DNA of 50,193 nt from Hypsibius dujardini (taxonomy: Eukaryota > Tardigrada > Eutardigrada > Parachela > Hypsibiidae): positions 1 through 50,193 of the forward strand of contig LRSR01004201.1 in assembly GCA_001579985.1 (NCBI GenBank). Direction: 5' to 3'. Below the pieces are notes generated by a model that worked only from the letters and a program-made list of their open reading frames with translations, did not search any database and was not told the origin of the DNA. This document shows, piece by piece, positions 34,246 to 45,161 of the stretch. A program made the translations under genes and the position numbers. Position 1 is the first letter of the stretch. Each line of letters starts with the position of its first letter.

Positions 34246-35455
34246 TAGACAGACAGACAAACAGACAGACAGACAAACAAACAAGCAAAGAAAACGCCGA
34301 CATGAATGCTGACACTCACCGTAATGTCAAACACATAGCAATCGGGGGTATCATCCGGGTCACTTGGATCCAACGAGACCGATTTCACACCGAAAACCAG
34401 CTTCGCATCCACTAACTGGTCAAAGTTAATACTGGCATTATTCTCTCTCAAAAAGTCCGCCGTGTCGAATTTGTATCCTTTGCCGGTCCCGGTCGGGTCC
34501 ACTGATAAGCAAATCTCCTGAATGTTTGAGTCGTAAACGTAGGAATGATTCTGGGGGAAGATGTGCGCCTGGATGAACTCCCGCTTGCATATCTGAAAAT
34601 GGGGCGTGTCGTTCTTGCTGGTCGCATGGTGGTAGGTGCCGATAGCAATCTCCCGCAAGTTTAGGAACTGATTCGCTGCGAAATCCATTTTCTGGAAGAC
34701 TTCCGTTTTGAGATAGCACGCGTAAAGGCCGCTGTTGGGGTAGACTTGGACGGGGATATCGGGGTCGTTCCAGTCTTGCAGCATGAGATGCCGGAACGAT
34801 ACGGTGTTCTGAGCAAGGAACCGGGCAAAGGCGTATCGTTCGTTGCCAAACATTACCAGCTGGAACAAAGAAAATACAATTCGAAATGTAGAGCCGGGCA
34901 AAATAAAAAATTACTTAATTAACTAGTTGTGCATTTTCAGTTAACTACAAATTGTTATGTGGACTTTTAGTTGACGCTCGTTCATCGAACGGGGTAAAAA
35001 AAGTCTCTAGTAACTTTCCATCAATTCAGGTCCGCCGAAATGCAAATGCAATACCGACAACAATCTATTGTAATACTAAAATACCTGAATTGTGACGAAT
35101 ACTATCTTGATAACCTGCAGGAACAACTTCCAAGGAAACTGATGACGCGTTTTCCACTTCTGAATGGGGTCCATGAAGAAAAACTTGATGCGCCATTTCA
35201 TGCGATTAACTTCGGCACTGCAACAGGGCTGTTGAACGCGGGGACTCTGATAGCCATCTTCGTCTCCATTAGTGGAGATGACAGCGCCGTTTGTTTGCAT
35301 GGGCGAGAAATACACCGAATTTTCGTCCTCGTTCGGCTGGTGAGCGACGACGGCTGGATCAACGCTTGTGGACAACCTGCAACATAGCAGTGCCAAGCCA
35401 ACGTCAACCAACTGGTGAAAGCGAAGTCAATTCGTAATCATTTAATCAATCATTT

Positions 35456-35536
<81 letters not shown>

Positions 35537-36361
35537 ATCAAACAAGACACCAGAAATCTTCCTTGACTGTCTTAATTCTTACAAAAAGAACAAGCAAGCA
35601 TTCCCCCATGAGTTTTAATTCCTAGCTTCCCCAAATATTTTGGAAACGGTAAAACATATTTCTAAAAAATTAGAAAGGGGATGAGAGATACAGGAAAACA
35701 CAGTTAGTGCAGCAAAACTTTAGAGAAGGCTAAACGAGTCATCAATTCATCAATTCATTGATTAGCTGTTTTCACAAAATTATGTAATTTCCTTTGATAT
35801 CTAACTACTAGGCATGAAGCATTCCAATTCATGCCATCAACGGACGTGAGCCAAATTTCTCTCCGACAGACTCATTAAAAGGATGAAGAAAAGGCACGGT
35901 ACCTGGTGCTATTCGTCCTTCCTGGTGAGGGGCTTCGATGACGTGAGGCTAAATGTAGGTGCTGCAATGTGGCCGACACCCGACGAGACTTCCCGTCGCG
36001 CTGACTTGGAGTATGCTGCTGCTGCTGGTTGCTGCTGCTGCTGTTCGACAACGGTTCGGGAAGTGTAGTTGCAGTATCAATGTCAAAAATGTCGTTCACA
36101 GTTTCGGGTGAAACGGGCCGAGGCAGCATCACTGGGAGGTGATGATCCTCCTCAGGTGAGGCCATTATAATGATTGGGAAAAGTGGAATATCGCTGAAGG
36201 GATCGGTGAGCAAGGCAGGATTTGCAGTCCAGTCGAATTGAAGATCAATCAAAGGGATGTCTGCTGCTAGGAATTCGTCATCTGAACTGGTGACGCGGAA
36301 AAAACCAAAACAATTTTTTTGTGGGCAGGTCTCTACAGGGAGGAATTTACTTGCGCCTCAT
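32895..36361 (-). CDS. MCOLN: Mucolipin (TRPML) endolysosomal cation channel
   Basis: Seven exons (36361-36351, 36286-35903, 35376-35085, 34859-34320, 34099-33791, 33719-33423, 33359-32895) give 765 residues. TM1 follows KWRIKFFFMDPIQKWK and runs through LQVIKIVFVTIQLVMFG. The large lumenal mucolipin domain ends near PDDTPDCYVFDIT. TM2 is at DSAVLIICIMSLLLCLRAL, and S4/S5 includes LLVWIGILRYLGFF and FCGWIVLGPYHVKF. The pore filter is NGDDMF at 625-630, identical to vertebrate TRPML1. The channel releases Ca2+ and Fe2+ from lysosomes under PI(3,5)P2 control. The N-terminus is about 100 residues longer than usual and acidic/Ser-rich. Its 11-nt start exon is inferred from phase; an internal Met is an alternative. 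The 63-nt intron before the last exon is in frame. Confidence 0.92.
34171..34289. repeat. (CAGA)n array in TRPML intron 4
   Basis: About 28 units with ACAA/ATAA variants, TCTG-rich on the transcribed strand. It fills most of the intron between exons 4 and 5 and ends about 30 nt from the exon 4 donor. Confidence 0.9.
35437..35535. repeat. (ATCA)n array in TRPML intron 2
   Basis: About 24 nearly perfect ATCA units starting about 60 bp upstream of exon 3 in gene direction, the longest pure tract of this word in the window. Confidence 0.95.
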
Positions 36362-37202
36362 TCTCGAGTGAATTACAAAAAAAACACCTTCTTTCATCTT
36401 TCAGCTACAAGGTTAACAATATCAATAACCGTCGTTTCCATTACAAAAAATATTAAGTCCTGGTAGGACTTTACCGAAAATTTGCGTGACTGTTGTAATG
36501 TGCATAACGTGGTGTGTGCTACTGAGTGTTTCCACCGTGGCTTCTGCTGTATTATGAATTACAATTGTTGCCCATACATTACCGTACTCGTACCCCATAT
36601 ATGTGCCAGATGGTTAGCAAGTCAGCAGGTAAATAGATGGATTCCATCAAGAAGCATTTTCGGTAATGTGTGAATAAAGAATAAAAAGAAGGGCAACGAT
36701 TTGAGTTTGAGTAAGAGTTGAGTTGAGTTGAGTTGAGTTGAGTTGAGTACGGGTAATGGACTGATCAGATGTTCGTGTGAACAGTGAAGGCGGAAACGGT
36801 GAATGACAGTGCTTGTTCACAGACAGTGCTTGTTCACTCACAGACAGTGCTTGTTCAGTTTGCACTTTGACTGCCGCAGCGCGCTGATTCTGACCTCCTC
36901 CGATCCGGCCTCGCGCCCTGTCAAACAAACTAATCTAACAAGTAAATGAGCCTCGACAAACGCCGGCGCTCTTCACCGCACTTGGTTCATCTCGGGTTTA
37001 CTACAATAATAATTTCCTACTACGTCATCATACCAAAGCGGTTCCCCAAGCTTAACTTCGATCTCTATAGTGAGGATATTTTTCGCCAAGACAGTTGCCA
37101 ACACTCCGGAAAAAAAGAGGATAAACGATTCGTGGCACTTCTTTTGATTTACCCAACGCCGAACTTGAGCAATTCCTTCGGCCGAGCAAGCGGACCGCAA
37201 AG
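36362..37202. other. Divergent spacer between TRPML and CLPTM1L
   Basis: About 840 bp serving as upstream region for both genes. It holds a GAGTT pentanucleotide run (about 36714-36747) and a short CAGTGCTTGTTCAC repeat (36803-36860). No TATA box or further gene was recognised; a bidirectional promoter is possible. Confidence 0.5.
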
Positions 37203-38714
37203 ATGCCTCGCTGGCTCTCCGTCGGTTCCGTCCTGACCGTGCTGGGGGCAGCCTATGTATTCAACACTGTCTGGACGTTCTACGGCATCTATTTCCCCGC
37301 CTGGTGTAAGGCCCCCTCCAACCCGCAGAGCCCCTCCACCTGTCTGCATCCCAAATTCCTCTGCGACCAGACCGATTTAATCCTTGAAGGCTGGGTCAGC
37401 CGGACGGAGAAATTCCCCACTACCGATGGCAGCAGTAAAAACGCCGTGCGTATCTTCGAGCGAGACGCGCCGTGTGCGGTGCCGTGGGAGGAGAATTTCG
37501 CGTTGGATATTGAGGCGATTTGGAGGAAGGATGCCACGTATTATGTGCACGTTCTCGTACTGCCAAAAGTGCGGGGCAAGGAAGTAGGGTCTGCGCATCA
37601 GAAACTCACACCGGCACATGCCAGTGTGGTGTATCAGAAGGTGGTAATGACCAAATTTATGCAAGAAGAGCGAACGGCAATGAATTTAATTCAAGCTGGA
37701 GCGGATGATGTTAATTCGACGGTTATGTAAGTAGTTGATTGATGTATTCTATCGTTTAGCAAATCTATATGCTTGGCGAATAGTCGATTGATTGATGGAT
37801 TGCTGACTTGCACTTGCCTGAGTTTTGATTGATTTGTTGATTGATGTGCTTTTACCCTGTTGCTTTTTTCTTTTTTTCCTAATTCGTTGCTCGCTGACGA
37901 ATAAGTGATATCTCTGTCACTGTTTGCTTGATTGAATGGTTTTTAGTTGATCGATATGACAATTTTTTGTACGCTATTTATCCGACACGGGAAATATTTG
38001 CTGAAATGGCTGAGTAAACGAATTTTCTTGATTTATAGATCGCGGAAGGAAATTCATCATTGGCACACGAAGTTACGTCTACACGTCATGGACACACCCA
38101 TTATCTTCGAACGAATGAGCATTCCCCATGAACTCTACCCATTCCTGAAATTGAAATCGGAAAAGTCCGGTTCCATGACATACTTTCCGCTGGTCTACAT
38201 CGACAGTCTGAGCGCCAAAAAAGAAGAGTACACTCCAGTACGAGACAGTAAGCTGAACTTGACGGTGGAGTACAGTCCGATGTCCGTGGGGAAAATTCGG
38301 TTGATCTCCATGATCGGCGCTTCGATGGAGCAGCTGAAAGCATTCGGGCTGAAAGAGTCTGATCTCGAGGACGTTGTGGCCATCTTCACGGAAACAAACT
38401 TTTACATTCTGACACTGACCATCGTGGTGACGGTACTGCATTTGGTCTTTGACTTTATGGCCTTCAAAAATGACATCAACTTTTGGCGGAAAAAGGACAC
38501 GATTGTCGGTCTTTCCGGGAGGACGATTGTGTGGAGGGCTTTCAGTCAAATTATTGTGTTTCTATATTTAATGGAAGAGAAGTCATCTCTACTGATCTCG
38601 GTGCCGGCAGGGATAGCGTGTGCCATTGAAATTTGGAAAGTTTTGAAGCTGTGGAAGGTCGCAGGTAAATGGGCTGTCTGTCTGCCTGTCAGTTTGTCTG
38701 TCTATGCCTGTCTG

Positions 38715-38761
<47 letters not shown>

Positions 38762-39517
38762 GTAACTGTCTGTTGCCTTCCTGCCTGTCTGCGCCTATTT
38801 GTTTTTGTGTCTACCTGTTGTTAAGTGTCTCTCGCATAGATAACCATTCTGTCTGCTGCTTTTATTCCTGTCCGTATTTCTGTCTATCTCTCTGACTGAC
38901 AAACGTGTTTACTGCTCTCCATTTCAGGTTTCGAACGCAATGGATTGCGTATTCGCGTGAAATACAACGTCTCCTCAGCGGCGGAACAGTCATGCGACGA
39001 CCTGGATGCCAGCTTCTTCAAGTACCTCTCCTACCTCCTTCTACCCTTGTGTATCGGTGGAGCTATCTACTCCCTGTTTTACGTGCCGCACAAATCGTGG
39101 TACTCCTGGACTATTCAGAGTGCCGTCAACGGAGTCTACGCTTTCGGCTTTCTCTTCATGGTGCCGCAGCTGTACCTCAACTACAAGCTCAAGTCCGTCG
39201 CTCATCTTCCGTGGCGGGTGTTCTCATATAAAGCCCTCAACACCTTCATTGACGATTTATTCGCCTTCATCGTCAAGATGCCCCTCGCACATCGGCTGGC
39301 GTGCTTCCGCGACGACATTATCTTTGTTTTCTACCTCGTCCAACTGTACCTCTATCCCGTTGATAAGTCGCGTGCCAATGAGTTTGGACAGTCTTTCACG
39401 GACGACACGACTGCGGCAGCGGCTGTCACTGCCACCACCAGCGACCAAAGTGCCAAAAAACCAGTTTCAGACAAGATGAAAAAGCAAACCCCGACTGAGA
39501 CTAAAAAGACAATTTAA
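37203..39517 (+). CDS. CLPTM1L: CLPTM1L-type lipid scramblase (CRR9)
   Basis: Three exons (37203-37726, 38039-38664, 38928-39517) give 579 residues, against about 540 in human. The first hydrophobic segment is at the N-terminus (SVGSVLTVLGAAYVFNTVW), followed by a long lumenal domain. Four to six hydrophobic segments follow, around LTLTIVVTVLHLVFDFM, AFSQIIVFLYLM, YLSYLLLPLCIGGAIYSL and FGFLFMVPQLYLNYKLKSV. The SYKALNTFIDDLFAFIVKMP block is a signature of the CLPTM1 family. Family members act in the ER; CLPTM1L scrambles glucosaminyl-PI for GPI-anchor synthesis. The C-terminal about 60 residues are Thr/Lys-rich and look lineage-specific. The stop is only 95 bp from the stop of the convergent GIN-domain gene. 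Confidence 0.92.
38677..38765. repeat. (TCTG)n array in CLPTM1L intron 2
   Basis: Tetranucleotide run beginning only about 12 nt after the donor site, followed by scattered TCTG words up to the acceptor. It leaves little other sequence in the intron. Confidence 0.9.
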
Positions 39518-39552
39518 TTATTTTTCTAGACGGGGTATATTTTTTACATATA

Positions 39553-39558
39553 TTTATT
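39553..39558 (-). terminator. Polyadenylation signal AATAAA of the GIN-domain gene
   Basis: Minus-strand AATAAA about 55 nt past the GIN-gene stop and only about 36 nt past the CLPTM1L stop on the other strand. The two transcripts therefore probably overlap at their 3' ends. Confidence 0.5.
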
Positions 39559-39612
39559 GCTGGGCTAGACGAAAACACTGTCAATCAATGCGAACGATTT
39601 CTACGCAGAAGC

Positions 39613-40148
39613 TTATACAATCTGACTCACGGTTCCGGTGCCCTGTAAATTGAAAAACACTGCAATCCGTTTTAGGTTTAGTCTAATAAGGATAATGACA
39701 AACCTGTTGAACGATATTCAGTCCCAACTTAGGCGTCCCTCGATATTTGACATTTCCCGCAGCGTTGAGATTGACGACTGCATTGACCTTCCATTTGACG
39801 TCGTTGACAATCACGCTCCCCGCGCCGTACACGGAAACCGAAATGACATTCGTTTTGAGATTCTCTGCATTCACACCTCCAGCTCCGTAGGTGACGGCGT
39901 TAAAGTTAGCCGCTGAAAGAAGTATTTTGCAAATAGGTGGTGTCTCTCAGAATCTGAACAGTCTGCAGTCTCTCAGAATCTGAACAGTCTGCAGTCTTTC
40001 AGAATACGTGAGTACTTTTGTACAGTACAGGCACAACTCATCGACTCGCAGACAAACTCTCCGACAGACAGATAAACAGACAGACACACAGATAGACAGA
40101 CAGACGAACAAAATGACAAGAAACAGACAGATAAACAAACAGGCAGGC

Positions 40149-40193
<45 letters not shown>

Positions 40194-40873
40194 GGCAGAC
40201 AGACAGACAGACAGAACAGTCAAACAGACAAATGCGCAGACAGGCAGACAGACCTACCGATCGACCGGCGTACCCTTGTGATTTAACTGCTCGCCCCGAA
40301 CACGAGACGAAGACAAGAAGTTGAGTTTCTCAAATTTTACAATGACGTAGACCATATCTACCGGCAGCGACTCGGCGTGTTGCTGCTCTTACCTGTTCCA
40401 TCGACAAAAGCACTACCGCCATTGTACATAACAATGCTTAGGACATCGGTCTTTGCGGACAAGGTAATGTTTCCCGATCCCATTCCCACAGCGCTGACCG
40501 TCGGTTGGACCAGTGGAGTGTTGACCACAATGGATCCCGAACCGTCGATCGTAACCCCTTGAAGAGTGATTGCGGTGATGGATATTTTGATTAGGCCGGC
40601 GTACTTCTTGTCTTGTCCCCAACTGAAGGGCGCGTTCAAGCTCAGTTTGAGGACCTTGTTATCCACCGTCACATTCAGAGCCTTGACAGCATTAGCGTCG
40701 TCGATGTTGGCGTCGATTCGCAGGCTCTCCGTCGTTCCCACGTCAATGGAGACGATGAAGGGCCCGGTGGACTCGACCGTGGTGAAGCCGGAAACTGGAC
40801 GGTTCTCGCTGATGATCGCCTCGGTGCATGAGGCCACCAAGCAGAGAACTACAACGATCAGTGAGAGAAACAT
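39613..40873 (-). CDS. Secreted GIN-domain (DUF2807, auto-transporter adhesin head-like) protein
   Basis: Three exons (40873-40393, 39912-39704, 39642-39613) give 239 residues. Residues 1-19 are a clean signal peptide (hydrophobic LIVVVLCLVAS, then CTEA). The rest is a repetitive beta pattern with glycine turns at regular spacing: GVTIDGSGSIVV, VGMGSGNITL, SVYGAGSVIV, AAGNVKYRGTP and GTGTVSQIV. This is the head-GIN/DUF2807 beta-helix, best known from bacterial secreted proteins. Introns, eukaryotic splice sites and unremarkable base composition show that it is a resident nuclear gene. Function is unknown; a structural or adhesive extracellular role is plausible. An old bacterial acquisition is possible but unproven. 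Intron 1 holds a CAGA array and a 26-bp duplication. Confidence 0.8.
39945..40006. repeat. 26-bp tandem repeat in GIN-gene intron 1
   Basis: CTCTCAGAATCTGAACAGTC is present twice in tandem and a third copy is partial. Confidence 0.8.
40068..40250. repeat. (CAGA)n array in GIN-gene intron 1
   Basis: CAGA units with GGCA and AACA variants, TCTG-rich on the transcribed strand. Confidence 0.9.
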
Positions 40874-41194
40874 ATTGTTGATTCAAAATTTGATCAATAA
40901 GAAGCTCAATTAAGAAAATTTAAAACTGAAATTTGATTATGCGACTACTGGAGGTAAAAATGTAGTGTCATACGGTATAAGTAACAGATTTGGGACACTG
41001 ACTGTTTCGCCCCGCACCTGGAAATATACATATAGCTTAGCAGCAACAGGTTTTTCAGGCTCTCTTCGATTTTACCCTTCCGACATTTGCTGATTGTTTT
41101 CGTCTGGGCCTTTTTCTGGTTCTAGCAGTTGTCGATTGTCGTACTTGTACTGTTATGAACTAGAGACATTCTTATTTTGGAAGTCAAAGAGAAG

Positions 41195-41341
41195 TACCAA
41201 GGACACGCGGCTGGTTGAATCGATCGGGTGGCGGAGGGCGCCACAAGTGTAAGCGACTTTAAATTAAACGCGTTGTTTACAATTTACACTTGTGGCGCCC
41301 TCCGCCGCCCGACCGATTTAATCCGCCGCGTGTCCTTGGTA
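41195..41341. mobile_element. Foldback element, TACCA family
   Basis: Begins TACCAAGGACACGCGG and ends CCGCGTGTCCTTGGTA. It shares GGCGGAGGGCGCCACAAGTG with the haspin-intron element at 26411-26583, but its outer arms differ. Confidence 0.75.
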
Positions 41342-41615
41342 TAGTAAGTAACCTAGCTAGCGTACCATGTACGGCATCTTCGGTCTAGCGGTTTATTATA
41401 GGCAGCAGAGTAACATTTTCGGAATATGCTCAACGACCGTGGCGGCAGCGACCGGCTACCACTAATGCTATTCTAGAGTCATTATTTCAACGTACAGTAC
41501 GATAGACCGGGGGGGGGGGGCTTTATGTGAACCTGCGAGAAGCGGGGAAGGAACAATTAGGAGCGAAATTCCGGTTCGTTTCACGCACAGAGGAACTGTC
41601 ACCGAGTAAAGATAT

Positions 41616-41690
41616 ATACCAGGCAAACGCCATGGGTTGAATCGGTGTGGTGACGGAGGGTGCCACACCGATTCAACCCATCGCTGGTAT
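41616..41690. mobile_element. Short foldback element, TACCA family
   Basis: ATACCAG at the left and CTGGTAT at the right, with ATGGGTTGAATCGGTGTGG pairing with CCACACCGATTCAACCCAT. CAGGCAAACGC and GGGTTGAATC are shared with the 26411 copy, so it looks like an internally deleted member. Confidence 0.7.
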
Positions 41691-41845
41691 GGAAATTTGC
41701 CGAAAATGATTCAGCACAAACTGGCGCCTCACTCGTTCTTGCATGGCCACACAGTTTCATTGTTTTGACGGTTGTTTTGACGGACAATAAGGCTACACGT
41801 TGCTTGGCCAAACTGGAGAACCCTGAGTGCAATACTACTACACCC

Positions 41846-41959
41846 TTAGCAAAAACCTTCCGCTGACCGAATTAAGCACTTTAACTCGGGGCTGTGTACA
41901 ACAGCCGGCGTAGAACGAGTGTAAGGGCTTAACTCGGTTAGCGCAAGGTTTTTTGCCAC
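41846..41959. mobile_element. Foldback element, GTGGCAAAA family
   Basis: Left arm AGCAAAAACCTTCCGCTGAC, right arm TAGCGCAAGGTTTTTTGCCAC, and the inner GAATTAAGCACTTTAACTCG as in the 9930 copy. Confidence 0.7.
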
Positions 41960-42219
41960 GTTTGTATATCCGTGCATCATTAATAGCGAAGAGTCCGTTC
42001 GTAATTGGACGCACGTGCTCGTTATTGAGGTTCCTCCCGACTAGATGAAGGGAAGCGAATAAGAATTGTAATCATGACTACTGAGTATCAATCGGCTAAC
42101 CGTCCGATATGTAATCGGCTTAATTTCAATTATAGCCTGCCAATACGCCGTCCGTCTAATTATTGCTAGAATGGTTGACAAGTTGTTAACCACATGTTTA
42201 TCAGCGCACGCGGTCTTAA

Positions 42220-42370
42220 TGTACTGTACTGCCACGATTTTTAGGGTGGGTTAAGCCCCGCCTCCGTCACACACGCCTGTGTGCTGAGTGAGCACACACA
42301 CTCACACACACACAGTTGTGCACACCCGGTGTAAAAACCCACCCTTATAATCGTGGCAGTACAGTACAAT
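42220..42370. mobile_element. Foldback element with TGTACTGTACTGCC arms
   Basis: TGTACTGTACTGCCACGAT at the left pairs with ATCGTGGCAGTACAGTACA at the right, and GGGTGGGTT with AACCCACCC. The roughly 80-bp loop is rich in CACACA. Confidence 0.7.
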
Positions 42371-42480
42371 CACCATGCTCTAGTATTATTGTAGATTTTC
42401 CACAATCTACAGACCTGGTAGCCTTGACATTGACCGGAAGTTGGCTCCGTTCACCCACACAACACTCATCAAGAACACAA

Positions 42481-42590
42481 GTGGCAAAAACCTTGCGCTA
42501 ATCGAGTTAAGCCATTACACTCGTTCGTCGCATGACTGTTGTCCACAGCCCCGAGTTAAAGTGCTTAATTCGGTTAGCCAGTGTGACACG
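42481..42590. mobile_element. Foldback element, GTGGCAAAA family, with eroded right arm
   Basis: Starts GTGGCAAAAACCTTGCGCTA and keeps the GAGTTAAGCCATTACACTCG and CCGAGTTAAAGTGCTTAATTCGG blocks. The right end has decayed to GTTAGCCAGTGTGACACG. Confidence 0.65.
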
Positions 42591-43156
42591 CAAGAAACGG
42601 TTATGCAATGCTTAAAAATGCGTGACTCCCTAAGAATAAACAGATTTCACGACGAAAGCAGATAGAAATAATGTGCATGGTCAGTCTTCCGGTCCCATAG
42701 CTTCCGGCCGCTGAGGTCCAAGAGGCACAGTACAGATGGCGCTGCTGCCGTCAACGGTTTAAAACAGGCGTGTCAACTGCCAAAGTGAGTCGAGTCGAGT
42801 CATCGGGAGAGTGTGAGTGTGAGTGGAGCAGAGAGAAATTAAACGGTGAATGGGCGCCGTGAACGGTCGTCTCTTGCACCAGTTTCGCCTGTGTTGTCAG
42901 TCTGCTTCGTTCTTTTCGTCCGCAGCTTTTGCACTTTTCGCGCAGCGCGTTTCGTGTCGTTTCGTTTTTACCCCAATTTTCGTCCGTCTTTCGCGTCACT
43001 ATAAAATTTGTCCTCAATCCCGACTGCTTACCCATCTGCTCATCCGCTGGCAAGTGGCCGGAAAAGGAAGATCCAGCAGCAGTTGAAGTGAAATTGCGCT
43101 GCAGGAAGTGGGACGATTTTTTTTGCCTCGACTCCCAGAAAAATAATACTTCCAAA

Positions 43157-45108
43157 ATGAATCTATCCCAAGGAGGCCAAACGGTAAGCAAGATTTTTAG
43201 ATATTTTTAAAATTTTAAAATTTTCCTTTTATGAATTCATGTAGAGTTTTTTTTATATAAGCGTCATTAAAACTGTAAATTGGAAGATAAAATTTTAATC
43301 GATATTTAATAATTGTCTTCCCATTTGCCCGCAGATCATGGATCGGGTCAACAGTGCCCGTTTCGGACTGGCCGGACATATGCTCGCCAAAGCGGTGTGT
43401 AAGGCCACGACGGAAGAGCAAATTGGACCGAAAAAAAAACATTTGGATTGTACGTATTTTTCCCGTCACGTCACCGTCATTTCTCCTATCGGAAAAAACA
43501 ATCACTTACAGTCCATCTCATAAAGACGTCCACCAGTCACGTGATTTCGCTCCATTGATTTCTGCCGCCGGATCACGTGACTGGTCGGGATTTATGAGAA
43601 GGGCTTAAACGGAAGTCGTTTTTTCATTGAATGCTGACTGAACTTTTCAATCGATTTAGATGCGAGAGTCCCCTCGCGTGACGTGATTTTTGTTTGTTTT
43701 TTTGCGCAGATTTGTTGCACTGCACGGAGGAGCCGAATGTGTCGATCCCGCAGCTTGCCAATTTACTGCTGGATCGGCTGCAGCACACTAATTGGATTGT
43801 TGTTTATAAGGCGCTCGTCTCTATACATCATCTGATGCTCTATGGAAATGAGGTAAGAGTCTTCAGTATGGTGTGTGTGTGTGTGTGGTGTTGGGTTTCG
43901 GTTTTATTCCGACAAACGTCGTGGTTGTCGTCCTCGTCGTCGTCGTCGATCAGTGTATACTTAAACCACTCGCGCACTTTTAAACAGCACGATGTGCGGT
44001 GTCTTCAAGGTCAAGGTTGGATTGGAGAAGCCAAGAGTGTAGAAAATGATTGACAGATGGATGTGTTTGACGGTTACTTAAATGCGGAGCGGATGTGGCA
44101 ATTTTTTTTTACCGAAACTCAAGAGAGTCGATCAGAAGACATCGTTTCAATTTATTTTTTACCTCGATGAAGGACTGTCTCTTGTTCGTCTCTCTGTGTC
44201 CGCTCGGTTTTTGTCTTTTACTATTTTCTGTCTTGTCTGCCTGCTTATCTCCGCCTGCTTTTCTGTCTCTCCATCTGCCTCTTGGTCTGCCTGCCTGCCT
44301 GCCTGTCTATTTGTCTATCTGTCTGCCTGTCTGCTTGTTTGTCTGCCTGTCTGTCTGCCTGTCTGTCTGCCTGTCTGTCTGACGTCCGTTTTACTGTCTT
44401 TCGTCCGTCCGTCCGTCTATCTGCCTGCTTGCCTGCCGACCGGTCTGTCTGTTTTATATGTCTATATATTTCTGTCTTTCTGTCTTGACTATTTGTTCGC
44501 GTCTAGCTGTGTGTCTGTGTGCCTGTAATTGTTGTATTTCTAACTAGGCACAATTTCGCACTCCGAAAAAATTATTATATCTGCATATGTCCTTCATTTT
44601 GCCCAACTCTGACGGCGTTCGCTTCTGTGTTGCTTGACTCACACGAACAAACCGTTGTTTCTTGTCATTTGCAGCGGTTCATCCAGTATCTGGCGTCGGC
44701 CAACACCTCCTTCTCACTCAATCAGTTCCTGGACAATAAGAGCGGCGTTCAAGGTTAGAGTTCAATTTCCAGTGGTGCTGCTAGCTTGATATTCTCCGAA
44801 TGAAATACGCGATAAGGTCCCCACGTGGGAGGTTGGCCGGCATTCCGTCATTGTCTCAGCCACTCGTCATTATCGTCGCCGTATAATCATTCGGGGACTG
44901 ACTGGCGTGGAATTATCCGACTGACTTTCCCATGTGTTGCAGGTTACGATATGTCGACGTACATACGACGATATTCGAAGTATCTCAACCAGAAGGCGCT
45001 TTCATATCGGGTGGTGGCTTTCGATTTTTGCAAAGTCAAACGAGGGTAAGTCCCTAAAAATGAACACATGGGACGATGGTCAACTCTTAGACAGGCAGAC
45101 AGACAGGC

Positions 45109-45161
<53 letters not shown>

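Larger units (their letters stand above)
40874..43156. other. Spacer dense in foldback elements
   Basis: About 2.3 kb between the divergent GIN-domain and AP180 genes. It contains five foldbacks (listed separately) and a run of about 11 G at 41509-41520. The AP180 promoter and 5' leader must lie at its right end. Nothing coding was recognised. Confidence 0.55.

Noticed and set aside
35875-36252. Separate short gene with a stop at 35875
   Set aside because: The AG/GTACCG donor at 35903 leaves exactly the two-nucleotide phase needed by the next TRPML exon, so an N-terminal TRPML exon is the better model, though not proven.
39613-40873. Bacterial contamination as source of the GIN-domain gene
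   Set aside because: It has three exons with GT-AG introns in consistent phase, intronic CAGA arrays like its neighbours, and is flanked on both sides by animal genes.
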